Source: Bacillus sp. OK048
GTDB lineage: Bacteria > Bacillota > Bacilli > Bacillales > Cytobacillaceae
Length of the DNA: 64,000 bases
Direction: 5' to 3'
Assembly (NCBI RefSeq): GCF_900103525.1
Contig: NZ_FNHN01000001.1
Span: 604,458-668,457 of the forward strand
Below are positions 1 through 8,806 of the stretch, one piece after another. Position numbers and translations under genes: made by a program. The first letter of the stretch is position 1. Every line of letters starts with the position of its first letter. The notes beneath the pieces were generated by a model. It did not search any database. It saw only the letters and a list, made by a program, of their open reading frames with translations, and had not been told where the DNA came from.

Positions 1-165
1 TTCAATACCAGCTCCATAAAAACTGCCCACAAGCGCTCCCATACTACTGCCTGCGATAAGATCAATAGGAACTCCAGCTTCCCTCAAAACCTTAATAACC
101 CCTAAATGGGCAAATCCCCTTGCCCCACCAGAACCTAGCGCTAATCCGATTTTAGGCTGTACCAT
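1..165 (-). CDS. ylbK: Patatin-like phospholipase family protein (YlbK), 3' part cut off by window edge
   Basis: Only the N-terminal ~55 residues lie in the window; the gene continues past base 1. Starting at the ATG at 165, the translation has the glycine-rich oxyanion loop LGSGGARG at about residues 9-16 and the nucleophile elbow GSSMG at about 39-43, both diagnostic of bacterial patatin/NTE-type serine hydrolases of the RssA/YlbK type. The family is thought to act on membrane lipids with a Ser-Asp dyad; the Asp lies outside the window. It is divergent from ylbJ, as in B. subtilis, and that synteny supports the symbol. The physiological substrate is not known. Confidence 0.85.
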   Translation of the reverse strand, partial: MVQPKIGLALGSGGARGFAHLGVIKVLREAGVPIDLIAGSSMGALVGSFYGAGIE

Positions 166-379
166 AACGTTCCCACCTTTTCATATGCTTTTAGCATGAT
201 GATGATAAACAAAATATGTTAGGAGAAATCTCGTTCAATCTTATGGTCTAAATTAGCGTTCTATGAGTATATTTGTGTTATATAGGGACAAGTCGAGACT
301 TTTTTCAGAATGAATAATCCTTATTTTAACATTATTTGTTTATACAGTATAACAAAATCCCCCGAGAGGAGGCTATGCT

Positions 380-1600
380 TTGTTTCGTTCTTCGAAGTTA
401 AAAACGATGTTTTTAGCTATTTCTGCCATTATTTTAGCAGGTTCCTTGATTACGTATCCTAAGGAATCGTTTGAAGCCTCTATCCGTGGTCTAAATATGT
501 GGTGGGAAATTGTTTTCCCTTCCTTGCTACCGTTTTTTATTGTTTCAGAAATGTTAATTGGTTTTGGTGTAGTCAAATTTATTGGAGTATTATTAGAACC
601 CCTCATGAGACCTTTATTTAAAGTTCCTGGTGTAGGAGGGTTTGTTTGGGCAATGGGAATGGCCTCGGGATTTCCAGCTGGTGCCAAACTGACAGCAAGA
701 ATGCGGCAGGAAGGTCATTTAACACAAATCGAAGCAGAAAGGCTTGTATCCTTTACTAATTCATCCAATCCATTGTTTATTTTCGGTGCGGTAGCTGTTG
801 GGTTTTTCCACGACCCGCATTTAGGTGTATTATTAGCTTTAGCTCATTATTTGGGGAATATTTGTGTTGGTCTTATCATGCGTTTTTATGGGAAGGAAAC
901 TCCCGTTAAGGGGAAGGACAAGCAGGGGAAATTTATTGTAGGGACTGCTTTATCTGCCTTACATCAAACTAGATTAAAAGACAAACGCCCAATTGGAAAA
1001 CTTCTTGGAGATGCTGTCAATTCTTCGATTCAAACTTTGCTTATGGTGGGCGGATTTATCATTTTATTTTCAGTTATTAATAAACTACTTTTTCATCTAC
1101 ATATTACCGCTATACTCGCAAAAGGTTTTGATATCATCCTTTCAGCACTTTCGTTCCCCGATATGCTTAGCATTCCATTTATCTCTGGTTTATTCGAAAT
1201 TACACTAGGGAGCGATTTAACAAGCAGAGTTATGGACGCTACACTACTGCAGCAAGCAATTATTACCAGCTTTATTCTAGGTTTTAGTGGTTTTAGTGTT
1301 CAGGCTCAGGTTGCTAGTATTATAGCCCAGACAGATATTCGCTTTAAACCTTTCTTTTTTGCCAGAATCGTCCAAGGGATATTCGCTAGTCTTTTTGCCT
1401 TCCTTTTATGGAAACCTATATATGTCCGATTTTATGAAACAGAGCAGCCGTCCAATGCAATCCCGGTTAGCTTCTTTGAAGAAGGTACCATTCTCCATTC
1501 TTATTTCTATAGATTGATTGACTGGGGCCCACTAATTACAATTTTTTCTCTAAGCATTTATGTACTCTTACTATTCAATCGATTACGGAATAGCAGATAG
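380..1600 (+). CDS. ylbJ: Sporulation integral membrane protein YlbJ
   Basis: A polytopic membrane protein of 406 residues with roughly eight hydrophobic segments and the nucleoside-recognition (Gate) repeat, including GMASGFPAGAKLT near residue 95 and FSGFSVQAQ in the second half. In B. subtilis YlbJ is made in the mother cell under SigE and is needed for heat-resistant spores; its transported molecule is unknown. The start is TTG at 380, preceded by a strong GAGAGGAGG ribosome site at about 365-373. A TATACAGT box at 341-348 could be a SigE -10 element, but I see no matching -35 at the right distance. It is divergent from ylbK and convergent with coaD. Confidence 0.88.
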   Translation: MFRSSKLKTMFLAISAIILAGSLITYPKESFEASIRGLNMWWEIVFPSLLPFFIVSEMLIGFGVVKFIGVLLEPLMRPLFKVPGVGGFVWAMGMASGFPAGAKLTARMRQEGHLTQIEAERLVSFTNSSNPLFIFGAVAVGFFHDPHLGVLLALAHYLGNICVGLIMRFYGKETPVKGKDKQGKFIVGTALSALHQTRLKDKRPIGKLLGDAVNSSIQTLLMVGGFIILFSVINKLLFHLHITAILAKGFDIILSALSFPDMLSIPFISGLFEITLGSDLTSRVMDATLLQQAIITSFILGFSGFSVQAQVASIIAQTDIRFKPFFFARIVQGIFASLFAFLLWKPIYVRFYETEQPSNAIPVSFFEEGTILHSYFYRLIDWGPLITIFSLSIYVLLLFNRLRNSR

Positions 1601-1619
1601 CCCTGGATGACCAGGGCTA
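1598..1619. terminator. Hairpin between convergent ylbJ and coaD
   Basis: Nine-base arms TAGCCCTGG and CCAGGGCTA surround a 4-base loop and overlap the ylbJ stop codon. There is no long T-tract on either side, so efficiency is doubtful. Its place between convergent genes suggests a shared terminator. Confidence 0.5.
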
Positions 1620-1629
1620 TTCGGAAAGA

Positions 1630-2687
<1,058 letters not shown>

Positions 2688-2793
2688 GATTATCACCACA
2701 ATTTTTCAAAAAATCTTATTTCTACAATATCCTATCACAATTGAATACACTAGCCAACTGCCTGATTATTTCCGAAAAATTATTTTAAAATAC

Positions 2794-2821
2794 GTATAAG
2801 CTTTTTCGTTGTGGAGATAAT
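2794..2821 (+). promoter_or_regulatory. Candidate forespore (SigF/SigG) promoter for CsfG
   Basis: A GTATA -35 box at 2794-2798 and GGAGATAAT at 2813-2821 are separated by 14 bases. The second box fits the SigF -10 consensus GGNRANAHT at every position. In B. subtilis csfG is transcribed in the forespore, so the match agrees with the RNA found directly downstream. The start point, about 2828, is inferred. Confidence 0.65.
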
Positions 2822-2827
2822 GTAAGT

Positions 2828-2983
2828 AACAACATCAATTCGAGGATGTTGTTGCCAACCGCGGAGAAGACTTACGTTTCCCCATAAGTTCTTCCTCCGG
2901 TTTCTCCTCTCCCTTTGCCTTCTATCCTGAATAAGGATGTAGAAGGACCCTGCAGATTTATGTCTGCAGGGTTTTTTCTTTTG
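2828..2983 (+). ncRNA. csfG: CsfG sporulation small RNA (overlaps the old 'ylbH leader' motif)
   Basis: A structured segment between ylbG/rsmD-side genes ends in an intrinsic terminator on the + strand. Visible helices are 2828-2836 with 2845-2853; a long imperfect stem 2857-2902 capped by a C-rich loop (TTTCCCC); 2918-2927 with 2935-2946; and the terminator 2948-2971. Pyrimidine-rich single-stranded stretches (TTTCTCCTCTCCC after the second stem) are a known trait of CsfG, an RNA of endospore formers whose gene lies between ylbG and ylbH (rsmD). Location, direction, C-rich loops and the forespore-type promoter all agree. Its target is not known to me. Confidence 0.82.
2948..2983 (+). terminator. 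Intrinsic terminator of CsfG
   Basis: Arms CCCTGCAGA (2948-2956) and TCTGCAGGG (2963-2971) are followed by TTTTTTCTTTTG. The T-tract fixes the transcribed strand as +, opposite to rsmD. Confidence 0.9.
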
Positions 2984-3050
2984 TTTAAAGATTTAAAGTC
3001 AAAAATATGATAAAGTATGGGATGAAATCAATGTATAAGGAGAGGTAGCT

Positions 3051-3440
3051 TTGATACAACGCTTTATAGAATTAGGTGAGGGCTATTCGGATATCTATGA
3101 GTTACTTGAATTAGCGAAGGCCAATCAACATAGGCTGCTTCATATGATGGCCTTTCATACGGTAATGAATGAAAAACAAGTGACATCATTAGCAGTCGTA
3201 TTACAACTCACTGATCCAGGAAAATTCCAAGCACTTTATATCTGCCGTGAAGGGATTCCCAATCCAAACTTCATTCCAAATAAAAGATATGAATTATTTC
3301 AACAAATTGCAGACCAACTTGATAAGCAAATTATTCAACTATCTGTTAAACCTTCAACTATCTTTCATGAAAAAGAATTGTACTATCAGCATTTAATCGC
3401 CATTTTAAGACTAAATCATTATATTAAACCTCTCCAGTAA
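3051..3440 (+). CDS. Conserved Bacillaceae protein of unknown function (DUF7147-like)
   Basis: A soluble 129-residue protein starting at TTG, with GGAGAGG six bases upstream. I recognise the N-terminal segment FIELGEGYSDIYEL and the CREGIPNPN motif as belonging to a small Bacillaceae family, DUF7147, sometimes labelled methylthioribose kinase in databases. That label is not supported here: no kinase motifs are present and the protein is far too short. It is a single gene between CsfG and a bidirectional terminator shared with ylbG. Function unknown. Confidence 0.72.
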   Translation: MIQRFIELGEGYSDIYELLELAKANQHRLLHMMAFHTVMNEKQVTSLAVVLQLTDPGKFQALYICREGIPNPNFIPNKRYELFQQIADQLDKQIIQLSVKPSTIFHEKELYYQHLIAILRLNHYIKPLQ

Positions 3441-3476
3441 AAAAACTTCAGCGCAGATAGCGCTGAAGTTTTTTTA
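3441..3476. terminator. Bidirectional terminator, 3051 gene / ylbG
   Basis: Perfect arms AAAAACTTCAGCGC and GCGCTGAAGTTTTT around AGATA give T-tracts on both strands. It lies between convergent genes and touches the ylbG stop codon. Confidence 0.9.
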
Positions 3477-3749
3477 TATACCCATTTTATAATCATATTC
3501 TTTTGCTTTATCTGGTGCTGCATTTTCAAATTCCATTTTTAAGAAAGGCTTATATGACGGTTCCACTTTCTTAACAAATGAAAAGGAATTTATTTTTTCC
3601 ATAATTCCTTCAAGTTCATCTTGATTACAATACAGTACAACATATTTTAATTTTTTAGAAACGTAATGAACATTACCGAATCGTCTTAACATTTTTGCTT
3701 GCTTTAAGGAGTATAGCCAAATAACTAATCCTTGCCTCTTAACGAACAT
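3474..3749 (-). CDS. ylbG: YlbG family protein (DUF2129 / UPF0298)
   Basis: A 91-residue cytosolic protein of the DUF2129 family, whose members in Bacilli are 85-95 residues long. The start [19 protein letters not shown] and the C-terminal tyrosine-rich segment are typical. Function is unknown; genes of this family sit beside ylbF and rsmD. It is transcribed alone, with a terminator at 3441 and ylbF's terminator about 100 bp upstream. Confidence 0.92.
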   Translation of the reverse strand: MFVKRQGLVIWLYSLKQAKMLRRFGNVHYVSKKLKYVVLYCNQDELEGIMEKINSFSFVKKVEPSYKPFLKMEFENAAPDKAKEYDYKMGI

Positions 3750-3849
3750 ACTTTTTTCCCCTTCGATAAACCATCATTTTAATAAGTCTAGCATATTAAA
3801 ACACTCTTTATCAATGCTCTTTTCTGATACTAATAAAAAGGTAAGAAAA

Positions 3850-3876
3850 AACGGCTTAATGATTTTTTAAGCCGAA
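3850..3876 (-). terminator. Terminator of ricF (ylbF)
   Basis: Arms CGGCTTA (3852-3858) and TAAGCCG (3868-3874); read on the minus strand the hairpin is followed by TTTTTTC. Confidence 0.8.
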
Positions 3877-3882
3877 TCTTTT

Positions 3883-4326
3883 TTAAGCAGAACAGCTACA
3901 GCTTCCACCGCCGCCACAGCCTGTACCATGAGATCCATTATCAAAAAATGGGTTACCGGAAGGAACCTTAATATTTTTAGAAACGGCACCACCGACATAC
4001 ATGCTTATTTCATCAAGTAAATATTGCAGGTCCGTTTCTGCTAATTTAAAATCAGCAACATTTTGATCTAAGTCCATTTCCCGTTTATATTCCCGAATTT
4101 GACTCATCACCCTTTTATAATCGGGGTGATATTTACCAAAACGCTGCACCTCTTCATAAATGTCCTTAAGGTTTACAAATCGTTTTATTTTCTCTTGCGT
4201 TTCCTTACTATTTTGCATTTTATATAAACAAATTTGATATTGTTCAACAATATCAGATTCTAATACCATTTGCGCCAAGCTTTCAGCGTATTCTACTAGT
4301 TCTACTCTTTCTGATGTAGCAATCAT
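3883..4326 (-). CDS. ricF: RicF (YlbF), subunit of the RicA-RicF-RicT complex
   Basis: With RicA (YmcA) and RicT (YaaT), RicF forms an iron-sulfur-containing complex that steers RNase Y mRNA processing and promotes competence, biofilm formation and sporulation in B. subtilis. The 147-residue protein is a helical YlbF/YmcA-type protein (FGKYHPDYK near 80) ending in a Gly/Cys-rich tail with three cysteines (C-G-G-G-G-S-C-S-C) of the kind that helps ligate the cluster. The ATG at 4326 is chosen because GGAGGTGG lies 7 bases upstream; a longer reading frame to 4356 would place that site inside the gene. Confidence 0.93.
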   Translation of the reverse strand: MIATSERVELVEYAESLAQMVLESDIVEQYQICLYKMQNSKETQEKIKRFVNLKDIYEEVQRFGKYHPDYKRVMSQIREYKREMDLDQNVADFKLAETDLQYLLDEISMYVGGAVSKNIKVPSGNPFFDNGSHGTGCGGGGSCSCSA

Positions 4327-4384
4327 CCACGCCCACCTCCATTCACATTTTAACATGAATAGAGGTTGAATGTGAAATAAACGC

Positions 4385-4744
4385 TCACTTAGGGATATTT
4401 ACCAAGAACTCCTTCGTTAATCCGTAAGGTACATTTTTTAAGTCAACCACTTCAAGTTTCACCTGATGATTCCCTGGAGACAAGCCTTTAATGATAAAAG
4501 CAGCTGTGTTAACTTCTCTTGCTTTTTTCCCATCCAGCCAAATGACAAGTTTACCAACCTTCTGGTTTTGTTGTTCAGATTCCCTAAAGCTAATTCCAGA
4601 TAATATACATTCTACAAACACATTATTATCCTTAATTTTGGATTGAACAAGCAAAGAAGGGGGCTGGTTTTCATTTTGATTAAAGCCAGACATAATTCCC
4701 AACATCAAGATAGATAGGAGAATAAATCCTATAAACTTTTTCAA
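4385..4744 (-). CDS. Small secreted or membrane-anchored protein, unknown
   Basis: A 119-residue protein with a hydrophobic N-terminus (KKFIGFILLSILMLGIMSGF) that looks like a signal peptide or anchor; there is no lipobox cysteine. The rest is beta-rich, with a segment (GLSPGNHQVKLEVVDL) resembling Ig-like carbohydrate- or wall-associated folds, so an extracytoplasmic site is likely. The start is set at TTG 4744, 8 bases after AAAGGAG; a GTG at 4753 overlaps that site. It lies between ylbE and ylbF, where B. subtilis has no gene. Function unknown. Confidence 0.65.
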   Translation of the reverse strand: MKKFIGFILLSILMLGIMSGFNQNENQPPSLLVQSKIKDNNVFVECILSGISFRESEQQNQKVGKLVIWLDGKKAREVNTAAFIIKGLSPGNHQVKLEVVDLKNVPYGLTKEFLVNIPK

Positions 4745-4803
4745 TACAATCACTCCTTTTACTTGTATTATTAACCTTGGTTATTATTTTTACTCTTAAC
4801 GGC

Positions 4804-4827
4804 AAAAAGACCACTCAAGGTGGTCCT
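4804..4827 (-). terminator. Terminator downstream of ylbE
   Basis: GACCAC (4809-4814) and GTGGTC (4820-4825) form a hairpin followed on the minus strand by TTTTT. Confidence 0.7.
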
Positions 4828-4830
4828 ACG

Positions 4831-5070
4831 TCAACTTTGGTCTTTCATTGACTGAAGCATATAAAACATCATCGAAGCCATTTGAACATTGTTTGTAAAT
4901 TTCTCCACCTTATGCGGAATCGTCTTTTTAAAATAGTGAAGCGACTCAATTTCTAACTTCTGTAAATCATGGGGGTTTCTAGACAGTTTTCGATACCAAA
5001 GCGGTTGTTCTCGGATAAATTTTTTTAATTCTTTTTGTTGATTTATATATTCTAATACATCTCTTCTCAT
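4831..5070 (-). CDS. ylbE: YlbE-like family protein
   Basis: A 79-residue soluble protein. The segment REQPLWYRKLSRNPHDLQKLE is characteristic of the YlbE family of spore-forming Bacilli. It is 17 bp downstream of ylbD and followed by a terminator, so the two form a ylbD-ylbE operon as in B. subtilis. Its function has not been established; the link to ylbD suggests a spore-related role. Confidence 0.88.
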   Translation of the reverse strand: MRRDVLEYINQQKELKKFIREQPLWYRKLSRNPHDLQKLEIESLHYFKKTIPHKVEKFTNNVQMASMMFYMLQSMKDQS

Positions 5071-5087
5071 GTGACTTTTCCCTTCAG

Positions 5088-5483
5088 TTAGTCTTTACGG
5101 AATGAAAACGGATGTTTATGTTCAATTTTTGATTGAACTGGTTTAGATTGGTTTCCTTGAAATTGAGAAATAACTCCCTGGATAGCTCCAAGCGCTTGAC
5201 TTAAGTTATTTACATAATGCTGGATTTGGTCTGGATCCATTTTTTGCATGCTTCCAAGGATTTTTGACATCCAATCCCCTTTTGTCTCTTCTTCTGGTTC
5301 TACATGAGAACTCGTTTTCGCACCCAACTTTTCCCAACGATTATCTTCTTCACCGAGCAGGAACCAATCCTCATACATTTCCTGCCAGGTTGAGTTTCCA
5401 TTCCGTACTTCCTTAATTAGCGCCGGGTTATTTTTCACAAATTCTTTAAATTTTATCACAGAAGGATGTAAATTTTTCTGCAT
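5088..5483 (-). CDS. ylbD: YlbD-like putative spore coat protein
   Basis: A 131-residue hydrophilic protein of the YlbD (YlbD_coat) family, with the conserved N-terminus LHPSVIKFKEFVKNNPALIKEV and a WQEMYEDWFLLGE segment, followed by a low-complexity Gln/Lys-rich tail. The B. subtilis member is annotated as a putative coat protein; direct evidence of coat location is limited. The ATG at 5483 is preceded by a GGGTGAGGT-like site. First gene of ylbD-ylbE. Confidence 0.88.
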   Translation of the reverse strand: MQKNLHPSVIKFKEFVKNNPALIKEVRNGNSTWQEMYEDWFLLGEEDNRWEKLGAKTSSHVEPEEETKGDWMSKILGSMQKMDPDQIQHYVNNLSQALGAIQGVISQFQGNQSKPVQSKIEHKHPFSFRKD

Positions 5484-5622
5484 AATACCTCACCCCTGCC
5501 CAAATCAATTGCCTACTATACGATATGTGCCAAATAAAAAATTGTGAAAATCTTACTTGCTGTAAAATTTGTTTTTTTAGTGGTAAAATGACTTCAGAAT
5601 TAGATATGAGAGAGGGATTGTA

Positions 5623-6117
5623 ATGGAGAATAAATTACGGCAAATTTTAGATCATTGTATTGATACGGGGTCAGAGAAAGATTTAGCTGCCCTTGCTCAT
5701 GTTTTAGAAGGATTTCAAAATAAAATTGATAACGATTACACTCAATATATTGATGGGTTACTTCATATGGAAAGAAAAATCGATAAGGAAAAGAAAACCT
5801 GTGAAATCACAGTTCCATTAAATGCTGTTTGGAATAATTCATTAGACATTGTTCATGGTGGAGTCACTGCCACGCTTCTTGATACAACAATGGGAACAGT
5901 AGTAAACGCTATTCTCCCTGAAGGGTATGGGGCTGTGACCAACCAATTAAATATTCATTACATCGCTCCAGGTATTGGTGATACCCTCCATTGCAAGGCA
6001 GAAATCATTCATCATGGAAGTAAAACGATGATAGTAGAAGGTGAAATTTATCGTCCAGATGGTAAAAAAATAGCCCATGCAACAGGCACATTTTTCATCA
6101 TTCAAAAATTAGCATGA
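5623..6117 (+). CDS. PaaI-type hotdog-fold thioesterase
   Basis: A 164-residue protein whose C-terminal ~120 residues form a hotdog thioesterase domain: the conserved V-H-G-G motif near residue 85, D-T-T-M at about 93, and the closing strand G-T-F-F-I. Family members hydrolyse acyl-CoA or aryl-CoA thioesters in the cytosol. The extra ~40-residue N-terminal helical stretch is common in Bacillus versions. The start follows GAGAGGGATTGTA. The next gene begins 15 bp on, so both are probably co-transcribed. The substrate cannot be told from sequence. Confidence 0.82.
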   Translation: MENKLRQILDHCIDTGSEKDLAALAHVLEGFQNKIDNDYTQYIDGLLHMERKIDKEKKTCEITVPLNAVWNNSLDIVHGGVTATLLDTTMGTVVNAILPEGYGAVTNQLNIHYIAPGIGDTLHCKAEIIHHGSKTMIVEGEIYRPDGKKIAHATGTFFIIQKLA

Positions 6118-6132
6118 GGAGAATGAACAAAA

Positions 6133-6498
6133 ATGGTTACCGCAGTTGTTATACCTATTATTTGCCTTTACTTCTATTGGATAACGAGAAAAGAAATGAA
6201 ACTAAATGACAGCAAATGGCTGGCGTCTGCTGATGTTCAAAATGAAGCAATTCTAACAGGTGAAATAAAAAGCATTACCCAAGAGAAACAACGTTTTTAT
6301 TATCATCGCTATATCTTTATCCAGGAACTTAAACTCCAATCAGAAACAAAGTTAATTTCTGCAAAAAAAATAATCCCCATTCAAAACAACACGGAGATAG
6401 ATAACTTTTCGATCGGAGAGGTAATCCGTGTTTATGGTTCTTGGGAAGGAAACCATTTCCACTTTAATGAATATGAAAAAGTAAAGAATAAAAGGTGA
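6133..6498 (+). CDS. Single-pass membrane protein, unknown
   Basis: A 121-residue protein: one N-terminal transmembrane helix (VTAVVIPIICLYFYWI) followed by a basic residue pair, then an ~85-residue beta-rich domain that resembles an OB-like or DUF3592-type module (Y-x-x-Y-x-F near 65, GEVIRVYGSWEGNHF near 95). By the positive-inside rule the domain should be cytosolic. It follows the thioesterase by 15 bp and has a GAGGAGAATG ribosome site. Not assigned to a family with confidence. Confidence 0.6.
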   Translation: MVTAVVIPIICLYFYWITRKEMKLNDSKWLASADVQNEAILTGEIKSITQEKQRFYYHRYIFIQELKLQSETKLISAKKIIPIQNNTEIDNFSIGEVIRVYGSWEGNHFHFNEYEKVKNKR

Positions 6499-6517
6499 CG
6501 AAATTCGTCACCTTTTA
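6489..6517. terminator. Bidirectional terminator, 6133 gene / ylbC
   Basis: AAAAGGTGACG and CGTCACCTTTT arms around AAATT lie between convergent genes, with T-rich ends on both strands. Confidence 0.85.
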
Positions 6518-6526
6518 TTCTTGGAG

Positions 6527-7600
6527 CTATTCTTGAGATTTATTAATAAAGTTTTGGGTGTAATATTTTTGATATACACCAACACCTAAATGAGTATATT
6601 CTTCACTTAATAAGGACTCACGATGCCCTTTACTATTTAACCATCCTTCAGCTACTGCCGGACCATCGTTATAATTTACCGCAATATTCTCACCAGCAGA
6701 TTTATACGCTACATTTGCCGCTTTAAGTCTATCAGAAAGACTGCCAAATTTCTTAGATGTATGGGAAAAGTCATCACTATCGGACATATCCTTACTATGC
6801 CCATAGGCAACCACAGAGGTCTTCTCGTCCCACATTAGCATCTTAACATTATGGCGTAGACGCATAACGTTGGTTATATCAAGGATTTCCCTCTCTGTAC
6901 CTTCTTCAATCATGTTCCACATTTCTTCACTCGGCTCGTCTGGTTCAATTAATTCCCCGCTAAAACTAAGTTCATAAGGTCGTTGCTTTACTAACATTTC
7001 ATCAGTTAAAAAACGGACGCTTGATAGACTCCCGGTAAACTTATCAATATATAATTGAACAAAAATATCCCCCAATTTAATTAATGGTCGAATATTTAAA
7101 TCTGTATCATTTAATTCAAACCGATAAGAATTTCCATTAATATCAATATCGATGTTCGTAGCGATTACCTGTGAATTAAAGATTTCCTCAATTGGCTGTC
7201 CTAGTTTAAAGGGTGTGACATCCATATTTTCACCTATAGCATATATGGTTACAACTTTGTTGTTCTCTACCCCTACCTGAACATAACGAGCGTAGTCTGT
7301 ATTATAAATGTACCATTGATAACCATATAAAGATTCATCAATTCTTTGTGGTTCACCCAGCATTTCTTTTAATTGTGCAAGACTTTGACCCATTAATACA
7401 CCCATACCACTGTTTGGACGTTCAGTTGTAGTTTGCTGCTGTATTTTTTTATCCTGATTTTGATATAATGATTTATTCATTTCTAACGTAGGTTCATCAG
7501 TTATTAAAATTTCATTATCGCCATTTTCATTTATACTCACATAAAAACCAATAGTCACGAAAATAGACGCTAGGATGAGAATTCTGAAGAGAGTACGCAG
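6527..7600 (-). CDS. ylbC: CAP-domain (SCP/PR-1-like) cell-surface protein YlbC, probable CTG start
   Basis: The C-terminal third is a CAP domain (A-Y-G-H-S-K-D-M, F-S-H-T-S, A-G-E-N-I-A, GHRESLL), preceded by the CAP-associated N-terminal domain of YlbC-like proteins. The first ATG/GTG/TTG start in frame is GTG 7558, which has no ribosome site and cuts the hydrophobic N-terminus short. Extending 14 codons upstream to a CTG at 7600 gives RTLFRILILASIFVTIGFY, a complete signal anchor, with GAGAGGGTG 7 bases before the CTG; an in-frame TGA lies just two codons further upstream. I therefore place the start at the CTG (357 aa). The function of the protein in Bacillus is unknown. Confidence 0.8.
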   Translation of the reverse strand: MRTLFRILILASIFVTIGFYVSINENGDNEILITDEPTLEMNKSLYQNQDKKIQQQTTTERPNSGMGVLMGQSLAQLKEMLGEPQRIDESLYGYQWYIYNTDYARYVQVGVENNKVVTIYAIGENMDVTPFKLGQPIEEIFNSQVIATNIDIDINGNSYRFELNDTDLNIRPLIKLGDIFVQLYIDKFTGSLSSVRFLTDEMLVKQRPYELSFSGELIEPDEPSEEMWNMIEEGTEREILDITNVMRLRHNVKMLMWDEKTSVVAYGHSKDMSDSDDFSHTSKKFGSLSDRLKAANVAYKSAGENIAVNYNDGPAVAEGWLNSKGHRESLLSEEYTHLGVGVYQKYYTQNFINKSQE

Positions 7601-7719
7601 ATGTATTCACCCTCTCAATTACTTTTTATTTCAACATATGTCATATTTAATAATAATTATATCACCATTATCATTGTTAATAATAGAGAATATTAAACTA
7701 ATCAGAAAAATAAAATTCA

Positions 7720-7753
7720 TAAAAAAACAGATACATCATTTGATGAATCTGTT
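7720..7753 (-). terminator. Terminator of ylbB
   Basis: AACAGAT-A-CATCA and TGATG-A-ATCTGTT pair to a 12-bp stem with a 2-base loop; on the minus strand it is followed by TTTTTTT. Confidence 0.85.
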
Positions 7754-7767
7754 TTCATTGGCTTATA

Positions 7768-8202
7768 TTAATGTTGTACCCCATTGTAATTTTGCTCTGA
7801 AATTTCCGAGAGGGCTTCCTTTGCTTGATCATCCGTCATTTTTCTTATCGCGAAATCTCCAAGTGAGACAATACCAATCAATTTATCTCCCTCTACTACT
7901 GGAAGTCGGCGGATTTGATGCTCTGCCATTAACGCAGCTGCTTCATTCGACGTAGCATCAGCAGAAATGGTAACAAGTTTACTGCTCATGATGTCTTCCA
8001 CTTTTGTCGAACCTGGATGTTTTTCTGCAACCCCTCTTACAACAATATCACGGTCAGTAATCATTCCGACCAGTATGTCCTGGTCGATAATTGGGATGGC
8101 ACCTACATTTAATTCTTTCATTTTTACCGCAACTTCAAAAACATTATCCAACAACGAACAACATTCTACATTGTCTGTCATTATATCGCGAATCTTTTCC
8201 AC
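7768..8202 (-). CDS. ylbB: CBS-domain pair protein YlbB
   Basis: A 144-residue protein made only of two CBS domains (about 8-60 and 72-125), with the repeated pattern V-G-x-I-T-D-R-D-I-V and I-G-I-V-S-L-G-D-F. Such stand-alone CBS pairs bind adenosine nucleotides and usually regulate other proteins. No catalytic domain is attached. It ends in its own terminator, and its upstream neighbour on the plus strand is divergent, so it is a single-gene unit. The ligand is unknown. Confidence 0.85.
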   Translation of the reverse strand: MEKIRDIMTDNVECCSLLDNVFEVAVKMKELNVGAIPIIDQDILVGMITDRDIVVRGVAEKHPGSTKVEDIMSSKLVTISADATSNEAAALMAEHQIRRLPVVEGDKLIGIVSLGDFAIRKMTDDQAKEALSEISEQNYNGVQH

Positions 8203-8373
8203 TTCTTCGCCCCCACTTGTATAAAAATAAGTTTAACCATTTACTTATGGTTACCAAAAAGGGAAGATTTATTCGGATATGAATTCATTGCAAGTTTAAG
8301 CATTTTCCACTATTATTAAATTGAATTACTATACTTTGTTTGGTTAAGGCATTGTTTCTAGGAGGGACTATAT

Positions 8374-8733
8374 ATGAAATTCGAGAATACTGGCTTTGAA
8401 AAGATGAAAGCGGATTTAAACCGTTTAGATGATGTTTTTCTTGAACACGGTTTAGTGCGTGAAGGTCAATGGGATTATGATCGTGTTACATATGACCGAA
8501 AGTTTGAATTGAAAGAAGGGGTATTTTACTTACGAGTTCAAGGCTATGCTTCTGAAGGAAATGTTGATTCCAATAAGGCCGTTATTGAGTTATTAACGCC
8601 TTTGTTAGGGAAACACTATTATCCTCACGGAGTAGAATATGGTGACGGAGAAAACTTTCCAACTTCTTTAGTTAATCAATGTAAAAAAATTCTAGAATCT
8701 ATTAAAACTGAAGTAGATAAATTTGCATTGTAA
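8374..8733 (+). CDS. YugN-like family protein
   Basis: A 119-residue soluble protein matching the YugN-like family by the opening MKFENTGFEKMKADLNRLDD, the tyrosine/aspartate-rich middle (W-D-Y-D-R-V-T-Y-D-R) and HYYPHGVEYG near 90. Family function is unknown. It occupies the place of ylbA beside ctaG in B. subtilis, but I am not certain it is the same family. Good GGAGGG ribosome site and a strong terminator directly after. Confidence 0.75.
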   Translation: MKFENTGFEKMKADLNRLDDVFLEHGLVREGQWDYDRVTYDRKFELKEGVFYLRVQGYASEGNVDSNKAVIELLTPLLGKHYYPHGVEYGDGENFPTSLVNQCKKILESIKTEVDKFAL

Positions 8734-8737
8734 GCAA

Positions 8738-8775
8738 AACGACGCATGAATTCAATCATGCGTCGTTTCTATTTT
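8738..8775 (+). terminator. Terminator of the YugN-like gene
   Basis: AACGACGCATGA and TCATGCGTCGTT arms with a 6-base loop, followed by TCTATTTT. Confidence 0.85.
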
Positions 8776-8806
8776 GACTTGTATTGTGGATTCAATTTAA
8801 GTTACT

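Noticed and set aside
313..348. GAATAAT and TATACAGT as a SigE promoter for ylbJ.
   Set aside because: The two boxes are about 21 bp apart instead of 13-15; only the -10-like box is plausible.
2820..2910. AACCGCGG in the CsfG region recalls the T-box motif of aminoacyl-tRNA-sensing leaders.
   Set aside because: Only the right half of the motif fits, there is no room for a specifier stem, and the terminator is a separate downstream hairpin. CsfG explains the whole segment better.
7630..7680. ATGATAATGGTGATA upstream of ylbC looked like a Fur box.
   Set aside because: Only one half-site matches; the other half has about three of seven bases, expected by chance in AT-rich DNA.
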